From contig NZ_JAPPUY010000001.1 in the NCBI RefSeq assembly GCF_026712245.1, positions 1,240,001 to 1,304,000 on the forward strand: a DNA stretch of 64,000 bases, in the 5' to 3' direction. The notes beneath the pieces were generated by a model, which made no database searches, had not been told where the DNA came from, and was given only the letters and a program-made list of their open reading frames with translations. The stretch comes from Roseateles hydrophilus (GTDB taxonomy: Bacteria; Pseudomonadota; Gammaproteobacteria; Burkholderiales; Burkholderiaceae_C). Below, one piece after another: positions 20,399 through 29,362 of this stretch. Numbering within the stretch: the first letter of the stretch is position 1; every line of letters starts with the position of its first letter. Made by a program: the position numbers and the translations under genes.

Positions 20399-21298
20399 TT
20401 GAACCGCATCCTTGCCGTCAGCCTCGCCGCTGTGCTGACCGTTGCCCTTCCCGTCCAGGACGCTGAGGCCAAGCGCCTGAGCGGCGGTGGCATGAAGCGC
20501 AACGTGCCGACGCAGACCACCCCCAACACGCCGCCAGCCCAGCAGCCCGCCGCGCCGCAACAGGCCGCCCCAGCCAAGCAGGCAGCGGCCACGCCCGCCA
20601 CGCCTGCGGCCGCGCCCAAGCGTTCGTGGATGGGCCCACTGGCCGGCCTGGCCGCCGGTCTGGGCCTGGCCGCACTGGCCAGCCATTTCGGCTTCGGTGA
20701 CGAGCTTGCCAGCCTGATGACCATGCTGTTGCTGGGCCTCGTGGCCGCCGTCGTCATCGGCTTCCTGGTGCGCCGCTTCGCCAAGCCCAAGGCGCAGCTG
20801 GCAGCCGCCGGTGCCGGTGCCGGCATGCCGGGCGCGAACTTCCGCCTGCAGCCCGAGGTGACCGCACAGCCGCAGCCTGCCGCCTGGCAGCCGCAGAGCG
20901 CCGCACCGGTGGCCGTTGCCAGCACGAGCGCCGTACCGGCCGACTTCGACTCTGCGGGCTTCGAGAAGATCGCCAAGCAGGTGTTCATCCGCCTGCAGGC
21001 CGCCAACGATGCCGGTGACCAGGCTGACCTGCGCCGCTTCACCACGCCGCAGATGTACGCGAACATCCAGCAGGAGTTGCTGGAGCGTGCCGGGCGCACG
21101 CAGCGCACGGACGTGATGCAGCTGGACGCCAGCGTCGTGGACGTCGCGACCGAGAACGGCCAGCAGATCGTGTCGGTGCGCTTCTGGGGCCTGATCCGCG
21201 AAGAGAGCGAGCAGGCGGCTGGCAACTTTGACGAGATCTGGCACCTGGTGCAGTCCGGCGAGGGCTGGCTGATCGCCGGCATCCAGCAGACGGCATGA
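20399..21298 (+). CDS. Tim44-like domain protein, exported or membrane-anchored
   Basis: A 299-residue protein read from a TTG at 20399, preceded by TGGAG; no ATG fits. It has a signal-like N-terminus (to about residue 25), a Pro/Ala/Gln-rich linker, two hydrophobic stretches (about 83-102 and 108-125), a second low-complexity segment and a C-terminal Tim44-like domain (about 180-299, ending WLIAGIQQTA). The domain shares a fold with the mitochondrial import factor Tim44; bacterial homologues are membrane-associated and poorly understood. A strong terminator lies just downstream. Confidence 0.8.
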   Translation: MNRILAVSLAAVLTVALPVQDAEAKRLSGGGMKRNVPTQTTPNTPPAQQPAAPQQAAPAKQAAATPATPAAAPKRSWMGPLAGLAAGLGLAALASHFGFGDELASLMTMLLLGLVAAVVIGFLVRRFAKPKAQLAAAGAGAGMPGANFRLQPEVTAQPQPAAWQPQSAAPVAVASTSAVPADFDSAGFEKIAKQVFIRLQAANDAGDQADLRRFTTPQMYANIQQELLERAGRTQRTDVMQLDASVVDVATENGQQIVSVRFWGLIREESEQAAGNFDEIWHLVQSGEGWLIAGIQQTA

Positions 21299-21341
21299 CC
21301 GAGGGTTCGCCGGGTTCAACGTGAGCCCGGCCTCCGCTGAG

Positions 21342-21373
21342 AATGGGCGCCTTGAGCGCCCATTCTTCTTTTT
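21342..21373 (+). terminator. Rho-independent terminator after the Tim44-like gene
   Basis: AATGGGCGC (21342-21350) and GCGCCCATT (21356-21364) form a perfect 9-pair stem with a CTTGA loop, followed by CTTCTTTTT. It ends just before the start codon of the S9 peptidase gene at 21384, which therefore needs its own promoter or readthrough. Confidence 0.85.
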
Positions 21374-21383
21374 CAAGGCTCCC

Positions 21384-23402
21384 ATGACACCCTTCCGGAT
21401 CTCCCTGTGCGCGCTGGCCACCGCCCTGCTCACCGCCTGCGCGTCCACCCCGACGCCCGCGCCCACTGCTGTCGTCGCGCCAAACGCCAACCTCATCGCG
21501 CAAGGCATTCCGCCGGTGCCGCAGAGCCTGGCGGACGCCGTCAGCCGCTACAACGACTTCCGCGGCCATGCCTTCGTTGACTGGCACCCTCAGCAGCGCG
21601 AGATGCTGGTGGCCCACCGCAAGGCCGGCGCCAACACGGCGCAGCTGTATCGCCTGAGCAGCCCCATGGGCGCGCTTCAGCAGCTGACAGACAGCGCCGA
21701 GCCGGTCACGCAGGCCAGCTATGAGCCGCGCACCGGGGAGTACATCGTCTTCGAGCGCGCCGCCGGCGGCAACGAGGTGGGCCAGCTGTACCGCCTGAGC
21801 CTGACACAGCCAGGCGCGCAGCCGCAGCTGCTGACCAATCCCGACGAGCGCCACGCGATGAACGGCTGGCTGCGCAACAGCGGTCAGCTCATCCATTCAT
21901 CCGTGCCCATCGACCGCACGGCCCAGGGCGGCACGCGCAGCAAGGTCACCACCTCGCTGTGGCTGCTGGACCCGCTGAAGCCCGAGGGCCGGCGCAAGCT
22001 GGCCGAGCTGGACGGCGGGGGCTGGTCCGCCAGCCGGCCGTCGCCCGATGAGCGCAGCCTGCTGTTGTCTCGCTATCTGTCGGCCAACGAGTCGCAGGTC
22101 TGGCTGCTGGACATCGCCTCCGGTGCCATGCGGCAGTTGCTACCGGCCGTGGGCAGCCAGGAGCCCAAAGCCACGTACACGCCCGTGGGCTGGTCGGCGG
22201 ATGGCGCCACGCTGTGGTTCGCCAGTGACCGCGCCGGTGAGTTCCGCGAGCTGATGACGCTCGCGATGGCAGGCGCCACCCCAGGGCGCATCACCCGCGT
22301 CAGCGGCCACATCCCGTGGGACCTCAACGGCGCCAGCCTGACCGCTGACCGCAGCAAGCTGGCGGCGCAGTTCAACGTGGATGGCCGCGACGAGCTGCGC
22401 TTCTTCGACGCTGCCACCGGCAAAGAGAGCGCAGCGCCCGCGACGCTGCCCCCCGGCAATATCGGCACGGCGGCCTACCACCGCGCACGCGCCGACCTGG
22501 CCTTCTCGGTCAGCAATGCCCAGGGCCCGGGCCAGATCTATTCGCTGGACGCCGAGGGCCGCGTGCAGCAGTGGACCAAGGCCTACGCGCCGGCTGGCGT
22601 GGACACGTCGACGTTCACCGAGCAGAAGGTCGTGCGCTGGAAGAGCTTCGACGGGACGACCATCTCCGGCCTGCTGACACCGCCGCCGAAGAAGTTCACC
22701 GGCAAGCGCCCGGTGCTGATCTCCATCCACGGCGGCCCCGAGTCCCAGGCGCAGATGGGCTTCCTGGGCCGCAATGCCTACTTCACACAGGAGCTGGGCA
22801 TGGCGTTGATCCAGCCCAACGTGCGCGGCTCCACGGGCTATGGCAAGAGCTTCCTCGCGATGGACAACGGCTTCAAGCGCGAGGACTCGGTGAAGGACAT
22901 CGGTGCGCTGCTGGACTGGATCGCCACGCAGCCCGACCTGGACGCCTCGCGCGTGCTCGTCACCGGCGGCAGCTACGGCGGCTACATGACGCTGGCCGTG
23001 TCGACGCACTACGCCGACCGCATCGCCGGTGCGATCGACGTGGTGGGCATCTCGCACTTCGTGACCTTCCTGAACAACACCGAGAGCTACCGCCGCGACC
23101 TCCGCCGCGTCGAGTACGGCGACGAGCGCGACCCGGCGATGCGGGCTCACCTGGAGAAGATCTCGCCGCTGACCAACGTGGCCAAGATCAAGAAACCGCT
23201 GTTCGTCATCCAAGGCAAGAACGACCCGCGCGTGCCGTACACCGAGGCCGAGCAGATCGTCGCCAAGGTGCGCGAAGGCGGCACGCCGGTCTGGTACCTG
23301 CGGGCCGAGAACGAGGGCCATGGTTTCCAGAAGAAGGAGAACCAGGACTTCCAGTTCTACGCCACCATCCTCTTCATGCAGCAGACGGTGCTGAAGCCGT
23401 AG
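21384..23402 (+). CDS. S9 family (prolyl oligopeptidase-type) peptidase lipoprotein
   Basis: A 672-residue serine peptidase with a lipobox (LLTAC, Cys about 18) and so probably membrane-anchored. An N-terminal beta-propeller-like region is followed by the alpha/beta-hydrolase domain from about residue 430. The catalytic triad is visible: Ser530 in GGSYGGYM, Asp614 in GKNDPRV and His646 in EGHGF. Such enzymes cleave short peptides, acyl-aminoacyl or dipeptidyl type. The start at 21384 is chosen because the lipoprotein signal begins there. Its 3' end overlaps the convergent cobC-like gene by 29 bases. Confidence 0.88.
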   Translation: MTPFRISLCALATALLTACASTPTPAPTAVVAPNANLIAQGIPPVPQSLADAVSRYNDFRGHAFVDWHPQQREMLVAHRKAGANTAQLYRLSSPMGALQQLTDSAEPVTQASYEPRTGEYIVFERAAGGNEVGQLYRLSLTQPGAQPQLLTNPDERHAMNGWLRNSGQLIHSSVPIDRTAQGGTRSKVTTSLWLLDPLKPEGRRKLAELDGGGWSASRPSPDERSLLLSRYLSANESQVWLLDIASGAMRQLLPAVGSQEPKATYTPVGWSADGATLWFASDRAGEFRELMTLAMAGATPGRITRVSGHIPWDLNGASLTADRSKLAAQFNVDGRDELRFFDAATGKESAAPATLPPGNIGTAAYHRARADLAFSVSNAQGPGQIYSLDAEGRVQQWTKAYAPAGVDTSTFTEQKVVRWKSFDGTTISGLLTPPPKKFTGKRPVLISIHGGPESQAQMGFLGRNAYFTQELGMALIQPNVRGSTGYGKSFLAMDNGFKREDSVKDIGALLDWIATQPDLDASRVLVTGGSYGGYMTLAVSTHYADRIAGAIDVVGISHFVTFLNNTESYRRDLRRVEYGDERDPAMRAHLEKISPLTNVAKIKKPLFVIQGKNDPRVPYTEAEQIVAKVREGGTPVWYLRAENEGHGFQKKENQDFQFYATILFMQQTVLKP

Positions 23403-23907
23403 GACGGCCATAGCCGGGCGGTGGCGGCCAGCTTGATGGTGTCGGCACCGCCCCGCCCTGCCAGTGCCTGGCGGTGATCCAGCCGCCGTGGCCCACGGCC
23501 AGCGCGCAGCGTGGAGTCCAGGCCGCGGCGCGGGTCAGCAGCGCGGCCAGCGACTCGCCGCCATCGAAATCAAAGCCGCAGAAGTCGTTCATCCAGCGGT
23601 CGAACTCGCCCGCTGCGATGGCGCGCCAGGGCCGGCCGTCCCAGCAGCCGAAGTCCATCTCGGCCAGTGCGGGATCGACCTGCCAGACAAAGCCCCAGCG
23701 CTTCAGCCAGCGCCCCACATCGGCGGCGCGGGCCAGCGGCGATGTGACGACCTCGCGCGGCAGCGCCTGCCGGCGCGCATGAGCGCGGATGCGGTGCGCC
23801 AGCCGCTTGGCCTTGCGCGGGTCCACCGGCAGGTCGGTGCGGCCACCGATGCAGCGTCCCTCGGCGCCGCGCGGCCGGGGGTGGCGCCAGATCGTGAAGG
23901 CCGGCAT
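23374..23907 (-). CDS. cobC: Alpha-ribazole phosphatase-like histidine phosphatase
   Basis: A 177-residue phosphoglycerate-mutase-fold phosphatase. The N-terminal catalytic motif is WRHPRPRG (RHP in place of the usual RHG), followed by GRTDLPVD, ALAEMDFGCWDGRP and the second catalytic His in AVGHGGWI. Location after cobT and cobS supports the CobC role, removing the phosphate of alpha-ribazole-5'-phosphate during assembly of the lower cobalamin loop. Its ATG overlaps the cobS stop (TGATG). Its 3' end overlaps the S9 peptidase gene on the other strand. Confidence 0.82.
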   Translation of the reverse strand: MPAFTIWRHPRPRGAEGRCIGGRTDLPVDPRKAKRLAHRIRAHARRQALPREVVTSPLARAADVGRWLKRWGFVWQVDPALAEMDFGCWDGRPWRAIAAGEFDRWMNDFCGFDFDGGESLAALLTRAAAWTPRCALAVGHGGWITARHWQGGAVPTPSSWPPPPGYGRPTASAPSAA

Positions 23908-24668
23908 CACAGCGACGCTGTGAAGGCCAGCAGCACCGCGATCTCGGCCAACTGCTCGGTCGCACCCAGGCCGTCGCCGGTGTAGCCGCCCAGGCGGCGC
24001 TGGAGCCACTGGCGCATCAGCGTCGCCACGACGGCGGCTGCAGCCCCGGCCAGCAGCAGTTGCGACGCCGGCACGCCTGCCGCCGCCAGCCCGGCCAGCA
24101 ACAAGCCGCACCAGGCCAGCGCGATGGCCACGCTGCGCGGCGCCACCGCCAGCGCGAGTGGCTTGGCCTTGGCGTGGTCGGCATCGCCGCCGTACGGCAG
24201 GCTGGCCATCACGCCCACCGCCGCCATGCGCGCCAGCGCGTGGCTGGTCAGCAGCGCGGCCACGGCGCCCAGCAGCGGCCGTGTCGCGAGCACCGCCAGC
24301 AGCGCGGCGCGCAGCAGCAGGCTCAGGCCCAATGCCAGCGCGCCGTAGCTGCCGATGCGCGAGTCCTTCATGATGGCCAGCGCCTTGTCGCGGCCGACGA
24401 CGCCGCCCAGCGCGTCCAAGGTGTCGGCCAGGCCGTCCTCGTGGAAGCCGCCCGTCAGCGCGACGGTGGCTGCCAGCGCCAGCACCGCGGCTACCCAGGC
24501 CGGCCAGAACTGCGCGGCGCCCGCCAGCACGGCCGCACCGACCGCGCCCACCAGCATGCCCACCAGCGGGAAATGGCGCACACAGTCGTTCAGCCAGGCT
24601 GGCTCGAAGCGGTGCAGCCGCACCGGCAACCGCGTGAGGAACTGCAGCGCAACGAGGAACAGCCGCAC
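23907..24668 (-). CDS. cobS: Adenosylcobinamide-GDP ribazoletransferase (cobalamin synthase)
   Basis: Membrane enzyme that joins adenosylcobinamide-GDP and alpha-ribazole(-phosphate), the last step of cobalamin assembly. The 253-residue protein has about six hydrophobic helices and the conserved ALTGGFHEDGLADTLDALGG block with its acidic residues, shown in outline, and MKDSRIGSYG. The GTG at 24668 follows the cobT stop by two bases and has AAGGG within the end of cobT, so translation is coupled. Length matches E. coli CobS (247). Confidence 0.93.
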   Translation of the reverse strand: MRLFLVALQFLTRLPVRLHRFEPAWLNDCVRHFPLVGMLVGAVGAAVLAGAAQFWPAWVAAVLALAATVALTGGFHEDGLADTLDALGGVVGRDKALAIMKDSRIGSYGALALGLSLLLRAALLAVLATRPLLGAVAALLTSHALARMAAVGVMASLPYGGDADHAKAKPLALAVAPRSVAIALAWCGLLLAGLAAAGVPASQLLLAGAAAAVVATLMRQWLQRRLGGYTGDGLGATEQLAEIAVLLAFTASL

Positions 24669-24670
24669 GC

Positions 24671-25696
24671 TCAGCCCTTGTTGCTGACGCCGGCGCTGTC
24701 GAAGCTGGCCATGTCGGCCAGCAACGCGCAGGCCGCCGGCAGCAGCGGCCAGGCCAGCGCAGCGCCACTGCCCTCGCCCAGGCGCAGGTCCAGATCCAGC
24801 AGGGCCTGCACGCCCAGTCGCTGCAGCCAGCGCACATGCGGGCCTTCGGCCGAGCGGTGCGCGAACACACAGGCCGCCAGCACCCCAGGGCGCAGCGCCT
24901 CGGCCACGGCGACAGCGGCCGTCGTGATGAAGCCGTCCACCAGCACGACGCGGCGCTGCGCGGCGGCAGCGATGACGCTGCCGGCCATCGTGAGGATCTC
25001 GAACCCGCCCAGCGCCGCCGCGATCTCCAGCGGCGCCTGCGCGCCCGCGTTGGCAGCCAGCGCCTGCTGCAGCACCGCCTGCTTGCGCGCCAGGCCGGCG
25101 TCGTCCACGCCCGTGCCCCGGCCCACGCAGTCGGCCAGCGGCAGGCCGGTCAGCCGTTGCATCAGCAGGCTGGCCGACGAGGTGTTGCCGATGCCCATTT
25201 CGCCCAGCAGCAGCGCATTGCCCGGCAGGCGCTCGACAAAGGCACTGCCATTGCGCACCGCCTGCTCGGCCTGCACGATGGACATGGCCGGGCCGGCACT
25301 GGCGTCGGCTGTGCCAGCGGCGATGCGCAGGTCCACCGCGCCGTCCGCCAGCCGCGCATCGACGCCGCAATCCACGATCGTCAACGCCAGCCCCTGCTGA
25401 TGCGCCAGCACCGACACGGCGGCGCCACCGGCCAGCATGTTGGCCACCATCTGCGGCGTGACCTCGCGCGGATAGGCCGAGACGCCGCGGCGCGACAGGC
25501 CATGGTCGGCCGCGTAGACCACCAGTTGCGGCGCATGGAGCTGCGGTCGTTCCACGCCCTGGATCAGCGCCAGCTGCAGGGCCAGCGCCTCGATGCGGCC
25601 CAGCGCCCCGAGCGGCTTGGTCTTGTGGTCGATGGCGTGCTGCACGCGGGCAGCCAGCCCGGCGTCGGCCAGCGCGGGCAGTTCAGGAAGGATCAT
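24671..25696 (-). CDS. cobT: Nicotinate-nucleotide-dimethylbenzimidazole phosphoribosyltransferase
   Basis: Makes alpha-ribazole-5'-phosphate from nicotinate mononucleotide and dimethylbenzimidazole. The 341-residue product has KTKPLGALGRIEALA near the N-terminus, YAADHGLSRRGVSAYP, GEMGIGNTSSASLL and a C-terminal acidic region, all typical; E. coli CobT has 359 residues. It heads the tight cobT-cobS-cobC series and lies 60 bases after the CbiB-like gene. No cobalamin riboswitch is visible upstream. Confidence 0.94.
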   Translation of the reverse strand: MILPELPALADAGLAARVQHAIDHKTKPLGALGRIEALALQLALIQGVERPQLHAPQLVVYAADHGLSRRGVSAYPREVTPQMVANMLAGGAAVSVLAHQQGLALTIVDCGVDARLADGAVDLRIAAGTADASAGPAMSIVQAEQAVRNGSAFVERLPGNALLLGEMGIGNTSSASLLMQRLTGLPLADCVGRGTGVDDAGLARKQAVLQQALAANAGAQAPLEIAAALGGFEILTMAGSVIAAAAQRRVVLVDGFITTAAVAVAEALRPGVLAACVFAHRSAEGPHVRWLQRLGVQALLDLDLRLGEGSGAALAWPLLPAACALLADMASFDSAGVSNKG

Positions 25697-25756
25697 GAGA
25701 GGCTTGCAAGGAGATGTCGCGACGGCCGGCGCCGCGATGAGGGGCGACGACGCGCC

Positions 25757-26746
25757 TCAGCCGACGAGATTGGCCAGCGTCAACAAGGCCAGCAACAGCA
25801 TCCACAGCACCACGGACCGCCACACCAGGCCGACCACGCTCTGCAGGTGGGCCAACTGCGGCGGCGCGCCGGCCGTGGAACCGGCGGCGCCGGTGGCCGA
25901 GGGCTCCGAGCCGGCGTCGAAGGTGCGGCTGCGGTCCGGCGTGATGCCGGGTGCCGCCGCACCGCCCAGTTGCAGGCCCACGGCGCCCGCGGCGGACGCG
26001 AGGATGATGCCTTCGTTGGCATGCATCCACAGGCTGGCATCACGCCGCCACGCGTTCACCGCCTCCTCGAAGTTGCCCACGATGGCGAAGCCCGCCGCCG
26101 TCAGCCGCGCGGGCACGTGGTCGATGACCATGAAGGCCTGGCGCGACAGCGCCAGCAGGCGCGGGTTGGCGGGTGCGTCCAGCGTGCGGCTCTTGAAGGC
26201 CCAGTAGCGGCTGGCGAACTCCGCCATGCGGTAGATCAGCGCTCCCGCCGGCCCCAGGCCCAGCGTGGAAAAGACGATGAACCAGAAGAACACGCCGAAC
26301 ACGTGGCGATGCGCGGCCAGCAGCGAGTGCTCGATGACATGGCGGATCAGCTCCGTGCGCGGCAGCTCGCTGGCGTCCAGGTGGCGCCAGTCGGCCAGCA
26401 GCTGGCGGGCGGTCAGGTCGTCGCCACGCTCCAGCGCATCGCGGATGTCGGTGAAGTAGTGGCTGAACTGGCGGAAGCCCAGCGTCAGATAGAGCACCAG
26501 CACATTCAGCGCCAGCGCGAGCAGCAGGCTGAAGTGGCTCAAGCCCCAATATGCCAACGTCAGCAGCAGGCCCGGCACCAGCACCGTGATGGTCCAGACG
26601 ATGACGGCATGGTGTTCGCCACCCGCATCGAAGTTGCGGCCCGTCCAGCGCACCCAACCGATGACGGACTGGTGCACACCGTTGCCGTGCCTCAGGGGCT
26701 TGAGTTGCTCACAGAGCAGGGCCAGCAGCACCGCGAAGAAATTCAT
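25757..26746 (-). CDS. CobD/CbiB-family membrane protein
   Basis: A 329-residue polytopic membrane protein resembling adenosylcobinamide-phosphate synthase (CobD/CbiB), with VRWTGRN near the N-terminus, FWFIVFSTLGLGPAGALIYR and the VIDHVPARLTA motif typical of the family, then two helices at the C-terminus. CbiB attaches aminopropanol phosphate to the corrin ring. Proteins of this betaproteobacterial subtype have an extended middle and relate also to AmpE, so the enzymatic role is likely but not certain. Position before cobT supports cobalamin function. Confidence 0.75.
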   Translation of the reverse strand: MNFFAVLLALLCEQLKPLRHGNGVHQSVIGWVRWTGRNFDAGGEHHAVIVWTITVLVPGLLLTLAYWGLSHFSLLLALALNVLVLYLTLGFRQFSHYFTDIRDALERGDDLTARQLLADWRHLDASELPRTELIRHVIEHSLLAAHRHVFGVFFWFIVFSTLGLGPAGALIYRMAEFASRYWAFKSRTLDAPANPRLLALSRQAFMVIDHVPARLTAAGFAIVGNFEEAVNAWRRDASLWMHANEGIILASAAGAVGLQLGGAAAPGITPDRSRTFDAGSEPSATGAAGSTAGAPPQLAHLQSVVGLVWRSVVLWMLLLALLTLANLVG

Positions 26747-26778
26747 GGGCCGGGATGATAGTGGCGCCGAGGGCGTCC

Positions 26779-27462
26779 TCAGGCCGTTGCGAGCAGTCGG
26801 TAGAGGTTGCGCAACATCGCAGCCGTCGCCCCCCAGATGAAGTACTCGCGCTCCGGCCCCTGCCAGGGCATGGACAGGAAGCGCCGTTCCACGCCGCCAA
26901 ACTCGAAGCGGTGATGGCGGTGGTGGGCCGGGTTCATCAGAAAGGCCAGCGGCACCTCGAAGGCCTCGGCCACCTCGAAGTCGTCCAGCGCCAGCGTGAA
27001 GCCGGGCTCGACCAGCGCCACGACGGGCGTGACCTGGAAAGCCGTCACCGTCGAATACACCGGCAACTGGCCGATGACGTGGATGTGCTCGCGCGGCAGA
27101 CCGATCTCTTCCTCGGTCTCGCGCAGCGCGGTGGCGATGGGGCCGTCGTCCTCGGGCTCGACGCGACCGCCGGGGAAGCTGATCTGGCCGGCATGGTCAC
27201 GCAGGTGGTCGGTGCGGCGGGTCAGCAGCAGTGTGAGGCCCTCGTCGCGCTGCACCAGCGGCACCAGCACCGCTGCGCCGGCCGGCTCACGCTCGGCAAA
27301 GCGACCGCCGTCGCCGGCAAGCTCGGGCGTCCATGACGCCTGCGCTGCCAGGCGGGCGCGCAGGGCGTCGGGGGTGAGCGCGTCCGGCGGCACGGCCGGC
27401 AGATGGCTGTCGATGCTCGTGACTGGCACGAGCTGCGGCTGGGTGATGGCGGGTCGGGTCAT
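26779..27462 (-). CDS. CoA pyrophosphatase, NUDIX family
   Basis: A 227-residue NUDIX hydrolase. The NUDIX box GGRVEPEDDGPIATALRETEEEIGL is present, shown here with 25 residues only in outline: it starts GGRVEP, with the RETEEEIG core carrying the metal-binding glutamates. RTDHLRDHAGQISFPG just before it is the UPF0035 signature of CoA and acyl-CoA pyrophosphatases such as NudL. It is the first gene after the rplS terminator and may be co-transcribed with the cobalamin genes that follow at 32 bases. Confidence 0.85.
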   Translation of the reverse strand: MTRPAITQPQLVPVTSIDSHLPAVPPDALTPDALRARLAAQASWTPELAGDGGRFAEREPAGAAVLVPLVQRDEGLTLLLTRRTDHLRDHAGQISFPGGRVEPEDDGPIATALRETEEEIGLPREHIHVIGQLPVYSTVTAFQVTPVVALVEPGFTLALDDFEVAEAFEVPLAFLMNPAHHRHHRFEFGGVERRFLSMPWQGPEREYFIWGATAAMLRNLYRLLATA

Positions 27463-27471
27463 GCAGCGGAT

Positions 27472-27510
27472 AAAACAAAAGCCGCCGAGAGCGTAGCTCC
27501 AGGCGGCTTT
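27472..27510 (-). terminator. Rho-independent terminator of the rpsP-rplS operon
   Basis: On the minus strand AAAGCCGCC and GGCGGCTTT form a 9-pair stem around a 15-base loop, running into TTTTGTTTT. It begins 20 bases after the rplS stop. Confidence 0.85.
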
Positions 27511-27530
27511 GGCGGTGAGGAACCGGCTGA

Positions 27531-27884
27531 TTAGGCCAGCTTTTCCTTGATACGCGCCGACTTGCCCGAACGCTGGCGGAGGTAGTACAGCTTGGCGCGG
27601 CGGACGTCACCGCGGCGCTTAACTTCGATCGACGCGATCAGCGGGCTGTACAGCTGGAACGTACGCTCCACGCCTTCGCCGCTGGAGATCTTGCGAACGA
27701 TGAAGCTGCTGTTCAGGCCGCGGTTGCGCTTGGCAATCACGACGCCTTCGTAAGCCTGCACGCGCTTGCGGGTGCCTTCAACGACGTTCACGCTGACGAT
27801 CACGGTGTCGCCGGGGGCGAAGGCCGGGATGGTCTTGTTCAGGCGAGCAATTTCTTCTTGCTCGAGGGTTTGGATCAGGTTCAT
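27531..27884 (-). CDS. rplS: 50S ribosomal protein L19
   Basis: A 117-residue protein with the L19 features: starts [12 protein letters not shown], then [25 protein letters not shown] and the basic [18 protein letters not shown] end. It sits at the 30S-50S interface. The ATG has a good AGGAG six bases upstream. It is the last gene of rpsP-rimM-trmD-rplS, separated from trmD by 127 bases, which may hold a secondary promoter; I cannot assign one with confidence. Confidence 0.98.
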   Translation of the reverse strand: MNLIQTLEQEEIARLNKTIPAFAPGDTVIVSVNVVEGTRKRVQAYEGVVIAKRNRGLNSSFIVRKISSGEGVERTFQLYSPLIASIEVKRRGDVRRAKLYYLRQRSGKSARIKEKLA

Positions 27885-28011
27885 CTGTACTCCTGGGATC
27901 TTGGCGGACCGCTATTTATCGGGATGTTTGCAGCACCGGCTCTCACCTGCACCACTCGACCCGCCAGAGGATCGGACAGCCCGCTAGTGTAGCGCGGCTT
28001 GCGGGTTTTGC

Positions 28012-28752
28012 CTAGAGCTTGGCCAGAAAGGCTTCGTCGGCCTTGCTGAGCCGGCCCGCGGCACGGGCTGCAGCGATCAGTTCAGGCCGCCGCGCCGCCG
28101 TCAGCGCCAGCGAACGCTCGCGGCGCCAGCGTCGGATATCGGCATGATGGCCGGACATCAGCACGGCCGGCACCTCACGGCCGTCGGGCAGCACCTCGGG
28201 GCGGCTGTAGTGCGGGCAGTCCAGCAGGCCGTCGGAGAAGCTGTCCTGCTGGTGCGATTGCGCATCGCCGAGCACGCCGTCCTGCAGTCGTGCGACCGCG
28301 TCCAGCAGCGCCAGCGCGGGCAGCTCGCCGCCAGACAACACGAAGTCGCCCAGGCTCAGCTCCAGCGTCACGTGGCGGTCAAGCACACGCTGGTCGATGC
28401 CTTCGTAGCGCCCGCACAGCAGAATGGCGCCAGGGCCGGCGGCCAGTTCCTGTACGAGTGGCTGGTCGATGCGCCGGCCGGTGGGCGTGAAGTGGATGAC
28501 CGCTGGCGCCGCCTCACCACGATCCGCCTTGGCCGCGGCCAAGGCGCGCTCCAGCGGCTCCACCAGCATGACCATGCCGGGGCCACCGCCGTAGGGCCGG
28601 TCATCGACACGGCGGTAGTTGTCGTCGGCGAAATCGCGCAGCGGCCAGAAGCGCACATCAACCTGACGGCTCGCGAAGGCGCGCCGCGTGACGCCGTGCG
28701 TCAGATGCGGCGCGAACAGCTCCGGAAAGATCGTCAGGACATCGAAGCGCAT
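28012..28752 (-). CDS. trmD: tRNA (guanine-37-N1)-methyltransferase
   Basis: SAM-dependent methylation of G37 in tRNAs reading codons that start with C or with G in key positions, which prevents +1 frameshifting. The 246-residue SPOUT enzyme starts [13 protein letters not shown] and has [26 protein letters not shown] and [16 protein letters not shown], the trefoil-knot cofactor site. The start at 28752 lies four bases after the rimM stop and is where the family begins; the frame is open a little further upstream. Confidence 0.97.
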   Translation of the reverse strand: MRFDVLTIFPELFAPHLTHGVTRRAFASRQVDVRFWPLRDFADDNYRRVDDRPYGGGPGMVMLVEPLERALAAAKADRGEAAPAVIHFTPTGRRIDQPLVQELAAGPGAILLCGRYEGIDQRVLDRHVTLELSLGDFVLSGGELPALALLDAVARLQDGVLGDAQSHQQDSFSDGLLDCPHYSRPEVLPDGREVPAVLMSGHHADIRRWRRERSLALTAARRPELIAAARAAGRLSKADEAFLAKL

Positions 28753-28756
28753 GAGC

Positions 28757-29356
28757 TCAGAAATCCAGACCCCAGTCGACCGTGATGCGCTTGGCCTCAA
28801 GGTTCACGTCGTCGATGAAGGCACCCACGAACGGGATCAGGCGCTCCTGGTCCGGCTTGGCCGGCTCTTCCACGCCCGGCGGCAGGATGCGCAGCACGGC
28901 ATGCGGGCCGGTGTCGATGAGGCCGATGACGCGGCCCAATGCCTGCGACTCGCGGTTGACGACGTCCAGCCCGATCAGGTCGACCCAGTAGTACTCACCA
29001 TCAGGCGTGCGCGGGAAGTCGCTGCGGGGGATGTAGATCTCGTGGCCGCGCAGCGCCTCGGCGGCGTTGCGATCATCCACGCCCTCAGCGGTCGCGACGA
29101 TGCCCTCGCCCTGCTCTCGCACCGAGCGCACGGCCAGCTGCTGCTGCCCAGGCTTGGGGCCGGTGGACTTCAGGTACCAGCGCTTGGCACTGAACAGCGC
29201 ATCGGCATCGGCCGAGTACGCCTGCACCTTCAGGCCGCCCTTGATGCCCCAGGCGTCCAGGATGCGGCCCACCGGCACGAGGTCATCGGGCCAGCCGGCC
29301 GCAGAAGCAAAAAACGGCGCCGAGGCGCCGTCTTGCTGAGGCTTGTTGCCTGCCAC
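28757..29356 (-). CDS. rimM: 16S rRNA maturation factor RimM
   Basis: Assists assembly of the 30S head by binding S19. The 199-residue reading starts at GTG 29356, six bases after the rpsP stop, and contains [35 protein letters not shown] and the PRC-barrel end [14 protein letters not shown], with a C-terminal FVDDV-type ITVDWGLDF. The first 26 codons are not conserved in the family and contain a perfect terminator hairpin (29309-29331). An alternative start is GTG 29278, just past the hairpin, where family similarity begins. Which start is used decides whether ribosomes cross the hairpin. Confidence 0.92.
   Translation of the reverse strand: MAGNKPQQDGASAPFFASAAGWPDDLVPVGRILDAWGIKGGLKVQAYSADADALFSAKRWYLKSTGPKPGQQQLAVRSVREQGEGIVATAEGVDDRNAAEALRGHEIYIPRSDFPRTPDGEYYWVDLIGLDVVNRESQALGRVIGLIDTGPHAVLRILPPGVEEPAKPDQERLIPFVGAFIDDVNLEAKRITVDWGLDF
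29309..29331 (-). terminator. Terminator/attenuator hairpin inside the 5' end of rimM
   Basis: Read on the minus strand, ACGGCGC and GCGCCGT pair perfectly around a CTCG loop and run straight into six T (29314 down to 29309). This is a textbook intrinsic terminator, yet it lies within codons 9-16 of the rimM frame. It would reduce expression of rimM, trmD and rplS relative to rpsP, possibly depending on translation. Confidence 0.8.
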
Positions 29357-29362
29357 GCTGGC

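Noticed and set aside
27885-28011. Gap between trmD and rplS as a site for an extra promoter or RNA gene
   Set aside because: Only a weak CCCGC/GCGGG pairing and a TACACT without a -35; nothing that can be supported.
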